NCBI GenBank assembly: GCA_036873135.1
Contig: JAPTYO010000005.1
Location: forward strand, 14,610,166-14,674,165
Reading direction: 5' to 3'
Source of the DNA: Clarkia xantiana subsp. parviflora
Taxonomy: Eukaryota > Streptophyta > Magnoliopsida > Myrtales > Onagraceae
Length of the DNA stretch: 64,000 nucleotides
In this document: in pieces, positions 1-10,366 of the stretch
How the letters are laid out: each line of letters starts with the position of its first letter
Numbering within the stretch: the first letter of the stretch is position 1
The notes under the pieces: generated by a model
What the model saw: only the letters and a program-made list of their open reading frames with translations
Database searches by the model: none
Told to the model about the DNA's origin: nothing
Translations under genes and position numbers: made by a program

Positions 1-407
1 ATAATCTCATCAATCGCAGCATTGGTATTCATACCGATTTTGGACAACTTGCAAAATCCTCTAATAAACGGCATAGCCGTTTCAATTGTACGATGCATTT
101 TCAGTGCTCATAAACCTAGAATCAAAATATCTGGTTTTTAAATTTCGTTTAGAGGATTTTCATTTTTACGACGACACCTTAATAAATACCCAGTTTGCAT
201 CGCTACAGTCTTCAAAACATGATTGGATGTCAGGTATAGTGCAGTCTGTAATTACGAGTATATCAGGTACCTAAGTAACTTGGCGATACCATCCCAATGA
301 TATGTACTTGGGTTACTCGTGTATCTACTCAGTACGCTCATAGCGTGTGCTATATCAGGTGTTGTACTTGTCATTAAGTACATTACCCGCTCAATGATTC
401 TAGCGTA
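1..407 (-). pseudogene. Ty1/copia RT/RNase H fragment (old, degenerate)
   Basis: Read on the minus strand from 407 downward, this translates to the connection between copia reverse transcriptase and RNase H. It includes a degenerate form of the conserved 'MYLM-TC-RPDIAYAVS-LSRY' block (here MYLMTSTTPDIAHAMSVLSR) followed by the 'NPS-YHWDAI-K-LRYL' block. The frame breaks below about position 260. No longer functional. It is cut at 408 by the copia-1 LTR, so it is the older sequence into which copia-1 inserted, and it runs off the left edge. Seen: the conserved blocks. Inferred: insertion order. Confidence 0.75.
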
Positions 408-1006
408 TGTTAGCATATGGAGATTAGGCGCCGTAATTAGGAGCCCATTAATATGTATACGTTACCTAAGAAATTGGGTAAATGTCACATTAGGGTAATT
501 GGGCTTGACCCAAATCCCAATTGACATGAGAGGCCCAAATAATGGGCCTGCCTTATACATCGCCGGCCAAAACTTGATGGTAGGGGCAAGGTGGACAAAA
601 GTCCACTTTGCTACTCCTATAAATAAAGGGTGTTAGGGTTTTCTTAAGGGTGATTCACAATTCCTCCTAAGTGGTGATTTGAGAGAAAAACCCTCCTCCC
701 TAATACTACTTTTGGCCGAACCATATTCCTAAACCAAGGGTGTGCCAATTTGCTTAGAGAAAAACACTCCGGAGATCCGTCCCTACCAAGAATCGATCAG
801 AGACTTTGTTGTGGAGCTAGTACCGTGTAGGACTTCCTTAACAAGAACTTCTACTGGTCCCATCCGGTGGATCGTGAACTCCCTCAGCAGGATCCTTGAG
901 ACTACGGAAAGGGTTTATGGTATGTGCACATCTTCCGCTTCGTAATTCTAATTACAAGCATGTGCCTTATTTATGTTTCCGTAGTAGTCAACCCCGTAAT
1001 CCAATA
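408..1006 (+). repeat. copia-1 5' LTR
   Basis: Begins TGTTAGCATATGG and ends just before the primer site; the terminal CA has mutated to TA (CCAATA). TATA box TATAAATA at 618-625, followed by a transcribed R/U5-like part. It matches the copia-2 LTR (61964-62558, opposite strand) along its length, including the block around 'GACCCAAATCCCAATTGACA', which fixes both ends. About 599 bp. Confidence 0.85.
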
Positions 1007-1007
1007 G

Positions 1008-1019
1008 TGGTATCAGAGC
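1008..1019 (+). promoter_or_regulatory. primer binding site, tRNA-iMet type (copia-1)
   Basis: TGGTATCAGAGC, the standard plant copia minus-strand primer site complementary to the 3' end of initiator tRNA-Met, one base after the LTR end. Confidence 0.92.
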
Positions 1020-1677
1020 CCGTGTTAGAAGTTCTTGATTTTGATAAATTGGTGTTCTTGATTTTTAAAGGTAATGCCGAAATTTTAAAGAATGAAAATT
1101 TAAAATTTCCGATTTTTACAATTGTTAGGGCTGAAATTTTCATGATGTTCTTAGTAAAATTTGATGTTTTTGATCTTCAAGAATAAGTGGATTTTTATCA
1201 AAAATCATACATTGGATTGTAGATCTTATTAAAATTTGATCTTGAAATTTGACCACTTGTTTCCAATTTGGTGTTTTTTCGACCGAACCCTAATGAGATT
1301 TACAAGGTAAAAGTTTTAATTTCTTAGGCACCAAGATAAAAGTTTCGGCCGAAATTTTTAAGGTTATTGTTTACCATATTTTAATTTTTATTAAAGATAA
1401 CAATATATCTATAATTGGAAACATAAAGATAGGTTCATATTAAATATATAGAAATATAAAACTATCAATATATCCAGCTATATTATAGGGATTAAAGATA
1501 TTATTGATAGATTTAGTTACCTAAAATATTAAGAAAATATATTGTCAGTATATTTGTTTCCCTATTAAAGATATTGACAATATATATATATATATATATA
1601 TACATATATATATTGTTGATTGATTTTGTCTTATAGATAGAATCTTGGCAATAAATATATATATGTTTATGTGTGCC

Positions 1678-1720
<43 letters not shown>

Positions 1721-3065
1721 ATATTAGAAATTATATTATATAGTTAATAATTCTTGGAGGCTAAGTTAAGTTTTTAGTGGACTTTAAAACCCTTTTTAGC
1801 CCACAAGATTATTTCGGCCCAAGCCTTGTGTGATTAATGAGCCGGTCCAATTTGCTAAACCGGATAGGAATAAAACCAAACAGGATTTTCTTAATTGGTT
1901 TGACCTAGCCGGGTTGGGTCGAACCGGGGTAACTATGTGAACCTAACCGAACCGGTTTTGAGTGATTGAACCGAACCTTATTTTATTGGACCGGTTCGGA
2001 CCGAACTAGATTTTGAAAATAAAACCGGTCCGAACTGAAACATATTTTTTGGACCGAACCTAACCGGACCGAAATTGACTGAACCGAACCGGATTTTTTA
2101 AAATCAAATTCAACTCAATTAATAAAACAGGATGGTCAAATTTAAAAATCTAAATGTTTTTGAACTTTAATTAGTCTACACAGTGCTCGAAGGTTTAAAA
2201 CTTTCATGTTTTTTATTAAACCTTAATGCCTAGTTTCGATTACGGGGATGGATCTTGGAAATGCATGATTTAGGGACTGCATCAATTAGAGGGCTGAATT
2301 GCAATTGTTTACTTTTTGTAACATATATTTATTAGAACTGTTGCCTTGACGACGTCAAGCTAGCTGGTTAAATATACGGTTTGTGCATTAGGACAGACAT
2401 GCTGTGATGGTTGTGATTGCCTAGGATTTATGTCTAGAAAAACGTACGATTAATTGTAAGCATGAATTGCAAGTCAGCCCGTAATATTTTAAAAACAAAA
2501 GTCAGTCGCCAAATATGCATGATTGATGTGGAAGTGTTCATGTATGACACGTATGCTTGAATGTTGAGGATGTAGCTACATGTGATAGTTTACTTAGAAG
2601 GTAGAATTATATATGCTAGCATGAGTTCCTCGGAACATTAAACGCATGACGCGTATGCAAGATGTATGGTTTGGTTGATGAATTTTTGGCTTGCTATGAT
2701 AATTTACTTGTGAAGTAGAATTATATAGGCATGCGTAAGTTCATCGGAACATTTTTAAATACAAAAGGGCATTGGGAAAGCCAAGATATGGTATGCTTAT
2801 TTTAAAGTTCCCGTTACGGTTATTTGTGAATAAAACCGTTTTTAAGAGACTGATCTATTTGATTGAAGACGACGGTAATGTGAACTCTTTCACGAACCCC
2901 CTTCCCTCGGTTTACTCGCGGTCGGTTGGTTTAGATGGCCGAGGAATCATTATTTATCGTATCCCATCTTAATAGTTATCCGATGTATGCAATTATTTCA
3001 AAAAATGTTATTGTCTTCCTGTTTATGCATGGTTATCAATATGTTAGTAACGAATTACAGCATAA
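1020..3065 (+). other. copia-1 long untranslated leader with TA microsatellites
   Basis: About 2 kb between primer site and gag with no credible coding frame. It contains two (TA)n runs (about 1579-1612 and 1681-1717) and a stretch at about 1840-2100 rich in ACCGGTTCGG/CCGAACCGG motifs. Both features sit at equivalent places in the copia-2 leader (61208-61262 and 60770-61060), so they belong to the family and are not local slippage alone. The last 700 bp also align with copia-2 (59950-60380, reverse). Confidence 0.75.
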
Positions 3066-3719
3066 ATGGCTTCATCATGTGCTAATAAACTTTTGATTGA
3101 GACGATCTATGACCCGTGGAGCAAACACGTCAGCACACTGTTGGAAGGTCAAGGTCTTATAGACTACATTCAAAAGAAAATGAGCTGCCCTGACGATGGT
3201 CTTAGTAAGGGACTGGCATTCGCCCATTTTCAATGGGAGCAAGATGATAAGAAAGCAAAGGAGATGCTGCTGTCTGAGATGTCTCAGTACTTCCATGACG
3301 AGTATAAGGATGTTCCAATGACAAAGGACATCTGGGATGCAGTCTTCCCGAAATACGGAAGTGGCATAGCAGTCATACTGCACCCACTTATACCAGTTAT
3401 GGGAGATTGTCTAAACAACAACAACAAAAGTGTACTTGAAAAGGTATACGAGATCCTCCGAATGTGGAAACCACTAGAAGAAGATAGTCAGATGGGTGAA
3501 CGAGATAAAATTCATGCCATCATCGGGATTCTCCCGAGGTCTTGGAGAGCAGCCGAGGCTTTATTGACTATTAGTGGTTCCGTGCTAGATCTTGCATCTG
3601 CCCTGAAATTGATCGAGATGGAAGAATCTCGATTAGCATCAATATCGAAAGATACAAAGATGCCAGGGAAAGCTGGGCAGAGGAAGAGGAAGAACAGGAA
3701 CAAGGGAAAGAAACAATAG
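3066..3719 (+). CDS. gag: Ty1/copia Gag (copia-1)
   Basis: A 217-residue open frame in the gag position, with a copia Gag (UBN2-like) character: an N-terminal alpha-helical capsid-like part, the pattern 'D-W-A-F' near residue 90 as in other copia Gags, and a basic C-terminus (KAGQRKRKNRNKGKKQ) that could bind RNA. I see no CCHC zinc knuckle before the stop, so the normal C-terminal part is probably shifted out of frame. The next frame (3738) continues into protease after a stop, so one Gag-Pol frame has been broken near 3717. Structural role: particle assembly around the element's RNA. Intact as a frame, but in a dead element. Confidence 0.7.
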   Translation: MASSCANKLLIETIYDPWSKHVSTLLEGQGLIDYIQKKMSCPDDGLSKGLAFAHFQWEQDDKKAKEMLLSEMSQYFHDEYKDVPMTKDIWDAVFPKYGSGIAVILHPLIPVMGDCLNNNNKSVLEKVYEILRMWKPLEEDSQMGERDKIHAIIGILPRSWRAAEALLTISGSVLDLASALKLIEMEESRLASISKDTKMPGKAGQRKRKNRNKGKKQ

Positions 3720-3737
3720 GTTGTCGATGATAAAACA

Positions 3738-4298
3738 TTGACTAAGCCTAAACAGGGCAGTCTCAGATTAAAATCCGAGATAGTCTGCGGGAACTCCAGC
3801 CCATGCCGCATAGGAAATGGGGCAGGTTCCATGAAATCGCACCCTAATAAGGTACGCGATGTTGGTTATGTTATGGAAGCTTTAGTTTCCTCAACCGTCA
3901 TGTTAACTGACTCAAATCCTTCTTGGATTCTTGATATAGGCGCAACAGACCACATAGCCAACGAAAAAGGATTATTTGCCAAGTTTAGACGATTGCCAAA
4001 GGATTCTAAAAGGATATACATTGGCGACAACTCACAAGTTGAAGTCATAGGAGTAGGGAACTGCAAGTTGTCTATGAACAATGGCAGAACCATACTTCTT
4101 GAAAATGTCCTTTTTGCTTCTAGAATCCGTAGAAATGTTGTTTCTGTTTCCGTTGTTATGAATAATAACTTTGTTTTATCATTTGAGAAGAACCTTGTTC
4201 GGATAAATAAAGGCAACATCTTGTATGGACATGCGCTTTCCTCCAATGGTCTCATTATAATGGATTTGAATGGTAGCATAAATTCGAATAGTATGTAA
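3738..4298 (+). pseudogene. Ty1/copia aspartic protease region (copia-1), truncated
   Basis: Contains the copia protease signature SWILDIGATDHIAN at about residues 61-74; the catalytic motif reads D-I-G-A, where D-S/T-G is usual. It is followed by the 'GDNSQVEVIGVG' and 'LENVLFA' blocks of the flap and C-terminal part. The frame then enters the start of the GAG-pre-integrase region and stops at 4298, where copia sequence gives way to gypsy-1. No integrase follows. The 5' neighbour is gag; the missing 3' continuation resumes only at 14338 in RT. Confidence 0.85.
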
Positions 4299-4317
4299 GC
4301 ATTAGCCGGAGAAGTTC

Positions 4318-6246
4318 GTGGTTGATGGGCCAGGACCAGTGCAGCACTGGACCATTCCCCTGAATGGTCCCATCACTCCCGACCAGGTGGTAAAGATCGT
4401 GAACATCTGTATGGGAGAACAGAATCCGCTGGTGTCGGAGCTAAGGGATCGATCCACTCATCCCTTCGTTCCCCGACTCATAGACACCCTCGCCCCGCCA
4501 GGGCTGGGTATCCCCGAGATTAAGTAGTATGACGGCGAAGGAGATCCAGTCCGTCATGTCCAGAAGCACCTCATGGCGTGTCTGGGAAGAGCCCCGAGTG
4601 AAGACATAGTGTGTACGCTGTTCCCAAACACACTTGGAGAAAGAGCCCTGACCTGGTTCTTTAGTCTGCCCCCAGGCTGCATTACCTGCTGGGCAGACAT
4701 GCACGACCGTTTTATTCGACAATACCAGGGCCGCAGACGTTTGTTGAAGAGCGTGAGGTCCCTGACCCAGGTGGTGCAGAGGCCCGACGAGTCGCTGGCA
4801 CACTATTACCAGCGGTACACCGCCAGCGTAGCAGAGATAGACGAGGAAATCTCGGAGGGCGAAACCATCCGCACCTTTATTCGGAACCTGACAGCCCCCT
4901 ATGGCTCTGACCTGATGCACAACGTGGCTGAGAAAGCTGTGTGGAATATGGAAGCATTACAGAAGAGGGTGAAGCGGCAGATCGATGTCCAGGAGTCAAA
5001 GATAGCCGCGGGAGAACTGGAGCCCCCAAAGTCGAACAAAGGGAAGCAGTCGAGCAAGCCTTTCGACGATCGTAAGTCAAAAGGCAAACCTGAGGGCAGT
5101 CGGGACCGAGGTCGCTCGGGTCGGAAGGATGATAGACGTCCTCCAAGGAAGGATAAGCGAGAAGATCTCGACATTCCTCTCAACTGCTCCATGGCGGAGG
5201 TTTTGACGGTCATGGAACGACAGGGTATCTCCAGATACCCCCCGAAGAAAGATGGAGAATTCTTGGGGTCCCGCACGGATCTCTACTGCCGATTTCACCG
5301 CGCAAACGGTCACGACACCAACCACTGTCGGGAACTGAAGAAGGAGATCGGAAAGCTGATCCAGAAGGGGAAGCTCAAGGAATTTGTCGGGGACAAGCGG
5401 TGTCGATCCCGCTCTCGATCCCGATCACGGTCTCGTTCCCGATCCCGCGATCGGTCCCCAAAAAAGAAGAGAACTGATCCAGAGTCATCCGGTGCTCGCA
5501 AAGAGAGACGAGTTATCAACGTGATTCATGGAGGATTTGCTGCCGGAGGTGATACCTCATCCGCCCGAGAGGTATACGCCTCTAGAATCCCTACGGCGGT
5601 GGTACTGGGTAAGAGGTCCCGATCCTGGACCCTGAAAGAAGAGATGGTGATCTCCTTCTCGTCGGAAGACCTCATAGGCGTAGAGACCCCGCACGACGAT
5701 GCCTTAGTAGTAACTCTGGATGTAGGCGGGTTCGAGATGAAGAGAATTCTAATTGACGGAGGGAGCTCCTCCGACATTCTATTCATGGACGCGCTGGAAG
5801 CTATGGGGAAGACGAAGAAAGATCTGAAGGAGGCAAACTTCCCGATGGTCGGGTTCTCTGGCTCAACCTCCTATCCCCTAGGAGTAATCACCTTACCAGT
5901 GGAGTTTGGTAGTGGGTGGAAATCAGAAAGGAGGAACGTGGAGTTTGTCGTGGTTGATTCCGCGGGGACCTACAACGCAATTATCGGGAGAACCACCATC
6001 AATCCCTTGATGGCGGTTGCCTCGACTGTGCACCAGAAGATGAAGTTCCCGACCGACCACGGGGTCGGAGAGGTCAAGGGCGACCAGGTGGCTTCCCGAA
6101 AATGCTATGTTAATGCCACCCATAGGAGGAGGCGAGAGGCCATGACTGTCCTCCAGACAGACACAGATCCTAGAGAAGAGTTTGGGCGTCCCGCCCCCGT
6201 AGAAGATCTGAAAGAAGTCGAGATCGACGGACCCCAGAGGAAGTAA
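4318..6246 (+). pseudogene. gag: Ty3/gypsy Gag plus aspartic protease (gypsy-1)
   Basis: One frame interrupted by an in-frame TAG at 4525-4527 and missing its N-terminus. Retrotransposon Gag capsid domain at 4530-4990 (blocks LTWFFSLPPGCI and DESLAHYYQRY). A basic linker is followed by a knuckle-like YCRFHRANGHDTNHC (about 5285-5331) with Cys/His spacing unlike the classic CCHC. Then comes an Arg-Ser repeat tract (about 5399-5455) and protease with LIDGGSSSDIL (catalytic Asp at 5755-5757). The DGGSS form is usual in Tat elements. The frame closes at 6246, just before RT. Gag packages the RNA; the protease would mature the polyprotein. Confidence 0.88.
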
Positions 6247-6248
6247 AA

Positions 6249-7049
6249 ATCGGGTCTGCTCTGACTGAGGAGACAGCCCAAAAATTGGTGGAGTTGCTGA
6301 AAGAGTTCAAAGAGCTGTTTGCCTGGTCCCCCAGCGATATGCTAGGAATCAGCCCCGACGTGATCGTGCACGAGCTGAAGATAGACCCCGCGATCAAGCC
6401 CATCACACAGAAAAGGCGTCCGATGGGCACGGATAAGAAGATCGCGATCCAGCAGGAGGTGGGCAGGTTGCTCGACGCTGGGTTCATTAAGGAGCTCCGA
6501 TTCCAGACTTGGGTTGCCAACCCAGTGCTGGTGAAGAAGACTAACGGGAAGTGGCGAATGTGCGTGGACTTCCGCGACCTGAACAAGGCTTGCCCAAAAG
6601 ACTGCTATCCACTCCCAAGGATCGACCAGCTGATGGATGCCACATCGGGACATGAGCTGTTAAGTTTCATGGATGCGTATTCAGGCTACAACCAGATCAA
6701 GATGGCCAAGGAAGACGCTCCCCATACAGCGTTCTATGCAGACAGTGACATCTATCACTACGATGTCATGCCTTTCGGGTTGATCAATGCTGGGGCCACC
6801 TACCAACGGATGGTGAACAAGCTGTTTGGAGATATGCTGGGGAAAACCATGGAAGCTTACGTGGATGATATGCTGGTGAAGTCCCGACAAGCTGAGGATC
6901 ATGTACACAACCTTACCATGGCGTTTGAGCGGATGAGGCTCCATCAAGTTCGCATGAATCCGACGAAATGCGCCTTCGGAGTCCACTCAGGGAAGTTTTT
7001 GGGCTTCATGGTGAGCCAAAGAGGAATTGAAGTGAATCTGAGAAGCTGA
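6249..7049 (+). pseudogene. Ty3/gypsy reverse transcriptase (gypsy-1)
   Basis: Clear RT domain in a frame different from gag, with successive conserved blocks: VKKTNGKWRMCVDFRDLNKA, YPLPRIDQLMD, LLSFMDAYSGYNQI, MPFGLINAGATYQRMV and the catalytic AYVDDMLVKS, with YVDD at 6858-6869. The sequence from 6255 is in the same frame as RT, so the protease-RT join is a short frameshift near 6246. The frame ends at an out-of-frame stop at 7047-7049; comparison with the expected 'N-PEK-LRAIEEM' joint shows a 1-2 base loss near 7037. All catalytic residues are present, but the polyprotein is broken on both sides. Confidence 0.93.
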
Positions 7050-7054
7050 GGGCA

Positions 7055-7690
7055 ATCGAGGAGATGCAGTCTCCGATCAACCATCGGGAGGTGCAAGTGT
7101 TGAATGGCCGACTAGCTGCAATGAATCGCTTCTTGTCCAAAGCCAGCGACCGATCAATGCCGTTTTTTGAAGTCTTGAGGGCCAACAAAAAATTCGAATG
7201 GACTGCTAAATGTGAAGAGGCGTTCCAAGCACTCAAGCAACACCTTCGCACACTCCCACCGCTGGCGAAACCGGTTCCAGGCGAGCCGCTCTTTCTTTAT
7301 TTGGCTGTTTCTGAATTTGCCATTAGCTCTGTGTTAGTAAAGATCGTCGAGGGTAATCAAGTCCCCGTCTATTATGTAAGCAAGGCATTTGCCAAATCTG
7401 AATTGAACTATCCCGCCGTTGAGAAGTACCTCTTTGCGTTGATAATTACTGCTCGGAAGCTAAGGCCATATTTCCACGCACACGAGATCACTGTGCTAAC
7501 GAACCAGCCTTTGAAGCATTTTTTGAACCGACCGGATGCGTCGGGGAGATTGGTGAAGTGGGCAGTAGAGCTCAGTGAGTTTCGAATACACTTTTCTCCA
7601 AGAACGGCCATCAAGGGCCAGGCATTGGCGGACTTTATAGCAGAATCTACAGCCCCCGATCTAGAAGAAACGGGCCCTGTAGAGGGGGGA
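7055..7690 (+). pseudogene. Ty3/gypsy RT connection and native RNase H (gypsy-1)
   Basis: Starts in the RT thumb/connection (LRAIEEMQSPINHREVQVLN, about 7049-7108). It continues through the FEWTAKCEEAF block into the Ty3-type RNase H: LYLAVSEFAISSVLVK, then VYYVSKAF, then the E-containing NYPAVEKYLFALI block and the HEITVLTNQPLK block. In plant Tat elements this first RNase H is usually degenerate, and here the first Asp of the D-E-D set appears as A in the LAVSEFA block. The frame runs into the spacer before the second RNase H, where it is lost by a frameshift near 7690. Confidence 0.85.
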
Positions 7691-7694
7691 AACC

Positions 7695-8303
7695 ATGGAG
7701 GTCCCGACAGAAGAACAACCAGAGAGGGCAGAGCAATCAGAACAGCCAAACAAGGAAAATACCTGGGAGATGTACACGGACGGCTCCGCGAGTTCAGACG
7801 GATCAGTAGCGGGCTTTTTGTTGATACCACCGGGTGAAGGTGAACCGCTCCGATACGCCTTGGCTTTAACATTCAAGGCCACAAATAACGAAGCAGAGTA
7901 TGAAGCTCTTATCACGGGCCTAAAAATTGTTAAAGGCACTGGAATCGATCACTTGAGAGTGAAGTGCGACGCAGCGTTAATCGTGAACCAAGTTCAAGAG
8001 CGATACGAAGCAAGGAGTCCGATAATGAAGAAGTATCTGCGAGAGGTACAAGCCCTGAAAGAGAGCTTCAAAAGCTTCGATATCGAGGCAATTCCGAGGG
8101 AGGAAAATGTAGAGGCAGATGCCTTGAGCAAATTTGCCCTGGGGGCACCCTTGGAAGAAAATCGGAAGGTGCACTTCCTGGAAAGGGTGATCTTATCAAA
8201 CATCGACCCAACACAGGTGTGCGCCATTGAAGCGAGATCAGAGGAGGAGCCAACTTGGATGACCCCAATAGTCGCGTATCTGAGGTCGCGGCCAATTATG
8301 TGA
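7695..8303 (+). pseudogene. second (archaeal-type) RNase H domain of a Tat element
   Basis: This 202-residue frame begins with an acidic linker and then has WEMYTDGSASSDGSVAGFLL (first catalytic Asp). Next come the TNNEAEYEALITGL block (catalytic Glu) and KCDAALIVNQVQ (Asp), with a C-terminal PREENVEADALSKFAL (Asp). This is the aRNH domain characteristic of the Tat lineage of plant Ty3/gypsy elements. It keeps its full set of acidic residues, unlike the native RNase H before it. The frame slips near 8280-8300 into the integrase frame through a short deletion. Confidence 0.92.
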
Positions 8304-9442
8304 TGCTAGACAATCAACTATACAAGAAAGGCTGGTTCTCGACTCCATACTTGAAGTGTGTGGCAGAGCCCGACACTGGTCGAATCCTGAAGGAAATGCA
8401 TGAAGGGATCGCGGCTTGTCACGAAGGGGCCCGATCCATTATGAGAAAGGTGTTGAACTTGGGCTACTATTGGCCCACGATGAACAAAGAAGCAACGACG
8501 TTGGTCCGATCATGCGACGCGTGCCAGAGGTACGCCCAGAGTATCGTGGCTCCGGCTGCTAACCTGACATCCATCAAGAGCGCTTGGCCCTTCGCGCAGT
8601 GGGGCATCGACTTGGTGGGACCTCTTCCACAAGCACAAGGACAATGTAAGTATTTACTTGTAGCTATCGATTATTTTTCGAAATGGATAGAGGCAAAGGC
8701 ATTGGCCAGAACAACGGGGAACCAGATCGTCAAGTTCCTCCAAACCCACATCGTGTCCAGATACGGGATTCCTAAGGTGGTGATCAGCGACAATGGCCCA
8801 CCGTTTAACGGCTCTCAGGTGAGGGAGTATCTCGAAGAATTGAACATTGAGCATCAGACCGCCTCCGTACGCAATGCTCAGACTAACGGCCAGGTAGAGT
8901 CAGCCAACAAAATCGTGATGGATGGCCTGAAGAAGAGGGTCTATGCCTTGAAGTGCAAGTGGCTGAACGAACTGGAAAACGTACTTTGGGCTGTTAGAAC
9001 GACACCCAAACGATCAACAGGGGAGACTCCGTTTGGCCTCGTTTATGGCACGGAAGCTGTCGCCCCTGTGGAGGTAGCTGTGGCGTCCCATCGGATGAGA
9101 TATTACGAGCCCCTAACGAACGATGAGGTGAGACGTCTGGACTTGGACCTACTCGAAGAGAAGAGGCGGGAAGCCGACGAAGTCCAAGCATGAATGCGCT
9201 TAGCGACGGCCAGGTACTATAATCGGCGAGTGAAGTCCCGACAGTTCTTCGTCGGGGAGCTGGTTTGGCGTCGCAACGAGTTCACCCTTTTGGATCGAAT
9301 CAACAAGATGTCACCAAAATGGGAAGGACCTTATAAGGTCGTAGGGATGCCAGCTCCGAATGCATACAAGTTGAAAGACCTCGATGGCAGAGCGTTAAAG
9401 CATTCTTTTAGTGGCGAACACTTGAAGAAACACCATGCTTGA
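8255..9442 (+). pseudogene. Ty3/gypsy integrase (gypsy-1)
   Basis: N-terminal zinc-binding part with H-H-C-C (CHEGARSIMRKV and CDACQRYA). The catalytic core has D at 8609-8611 (WGIDLVGPLP), D at 8789-8791 (ISDNGPPF) and E at 8897-8899 (NGQVESANK), which fits D-D-35-E. The C-terminal part has RRVKSRQFFVGELVWRR and the KWEGPYKV block. An in-frame TGA at 9191-9193 separates core from C-terminus, which resumes directly and ends at 9442. It would insert the cDNA into the genome. One nonsense mutation is the only visible break inside the domain. The same C-terminal end recurs reversed in gypsy-2 at 41248-41347. Confidence 0.92.
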
Positions 9443-10260
9443 AGAAAGTCGCCTTAAGTGGTGCCCGATAAAGTCGCCTTAAGTGGTGCCCGATAAAGTC
9501 GCCTTAAGTGGTGCCCAATGTAAAATCGCCTTAAGTGGTGTATGCTGTTTATCATTTAATTCGATGTAAGCCAATTCTTGTGCCATCAATAAATAAAGAG
9601 GTTGCTTCCAAACAAGAGTTGTTCTTAGATTTATCCTAAGTGTAAAAGTCGCCTTCAATGGTGCACGACGAAAGTCGCCTTCAGTGGTGCACGATGAAAG
9701 TCGCCTTCAGTGGTGCACGATGAAAGTCGCCTTCAGTGGTGCACGAAGAAAGTCGCCTTCAGTGGTGCACGATGAAAGTCGCCTTCAGTGGTGCACGACG
9801 AAAGTCGCCTTCAGTGGTGTACGATAAAAGTCGCCTTCAGTGGTGCACGAAAAGCCGCCTTAAGTGGTGCACAATCCTTAGATTTATTCTAAGTATCAAA
9901 AAGTCGTCTTAAGTGATGCGCGGGACTAAGTCGCCTTGGGTGGTGCACGATCTTTAGGTTTATCCTAAATAACGATTAAGTCGTCTTAAGTGATGCACTC
10001 GATATTAAGTCGCCTTAAGTGGTGCAAGTTATTAAAGCGTCGGGAAGGACGTACTAAATAACGATTAAGTCGTCTTAAGTGATGCACTCGATGTTAAGTC
10101 GCCTTAAGTGGTGCAAGTTATTAAATCGTCGGAAAGGACGTACGAGAATTTCTTAAGTGTCGAGGTTTCGACTGCTAAGAACTAAGTCGTCTTAAGTGAT
10201 GCACTCGATGCTAAGTCGCCTTAAGTGGTGCGGGTTGTTAAATCGTCGGGAAAGACGGAA
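9443..10260 (+). repeat. tandem-repeat spacer of gypsy-1 between pol and the antisense gene
   Basis: About 25 imperfect copies of a 25-27-bp unit with core GTCGCCTTAAGTGGTGCAC, grading into longer composite units of about 110 bp (9950-10260) that also hold GTCGTCTTAAGTGATGCAC variants. AT-rich inserts include a palindrome CTTAGATTTATTCTAAG near 9877 and AATAAATAAAG at 9588-9598. A homologous array lies reversed in gypsy-2 (40600-41260). Amplified tandem repeats at this place are known for Retand-type Tat elements. Confidence 0.9.
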
Positions 10261-10366
10261 GACAACAAAGGATCGGAATTAAAGGAGTCTGATATTGATA
10301 AAGGGCTCAAAGGCCCGACGACGACACAAGAGAGGAAGATACAGGGACTCTAAAAGATAAAAGCAT

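Noticed and set aside
1008..1019. Partial tRNA gene
   Set aside because: Only the 12-base primer complement TGGTATCAGAGC is present; no cloverleaf can be drawn around it. No tRNA or rRNA gene was seen in the window.
9443..10260. CRISPR-like array
   Set aside because: Units are contiguous imperfect tandem repeats without unique equal-length spacers, lie inside a plant retrotransposon, and no cas genes exist here.
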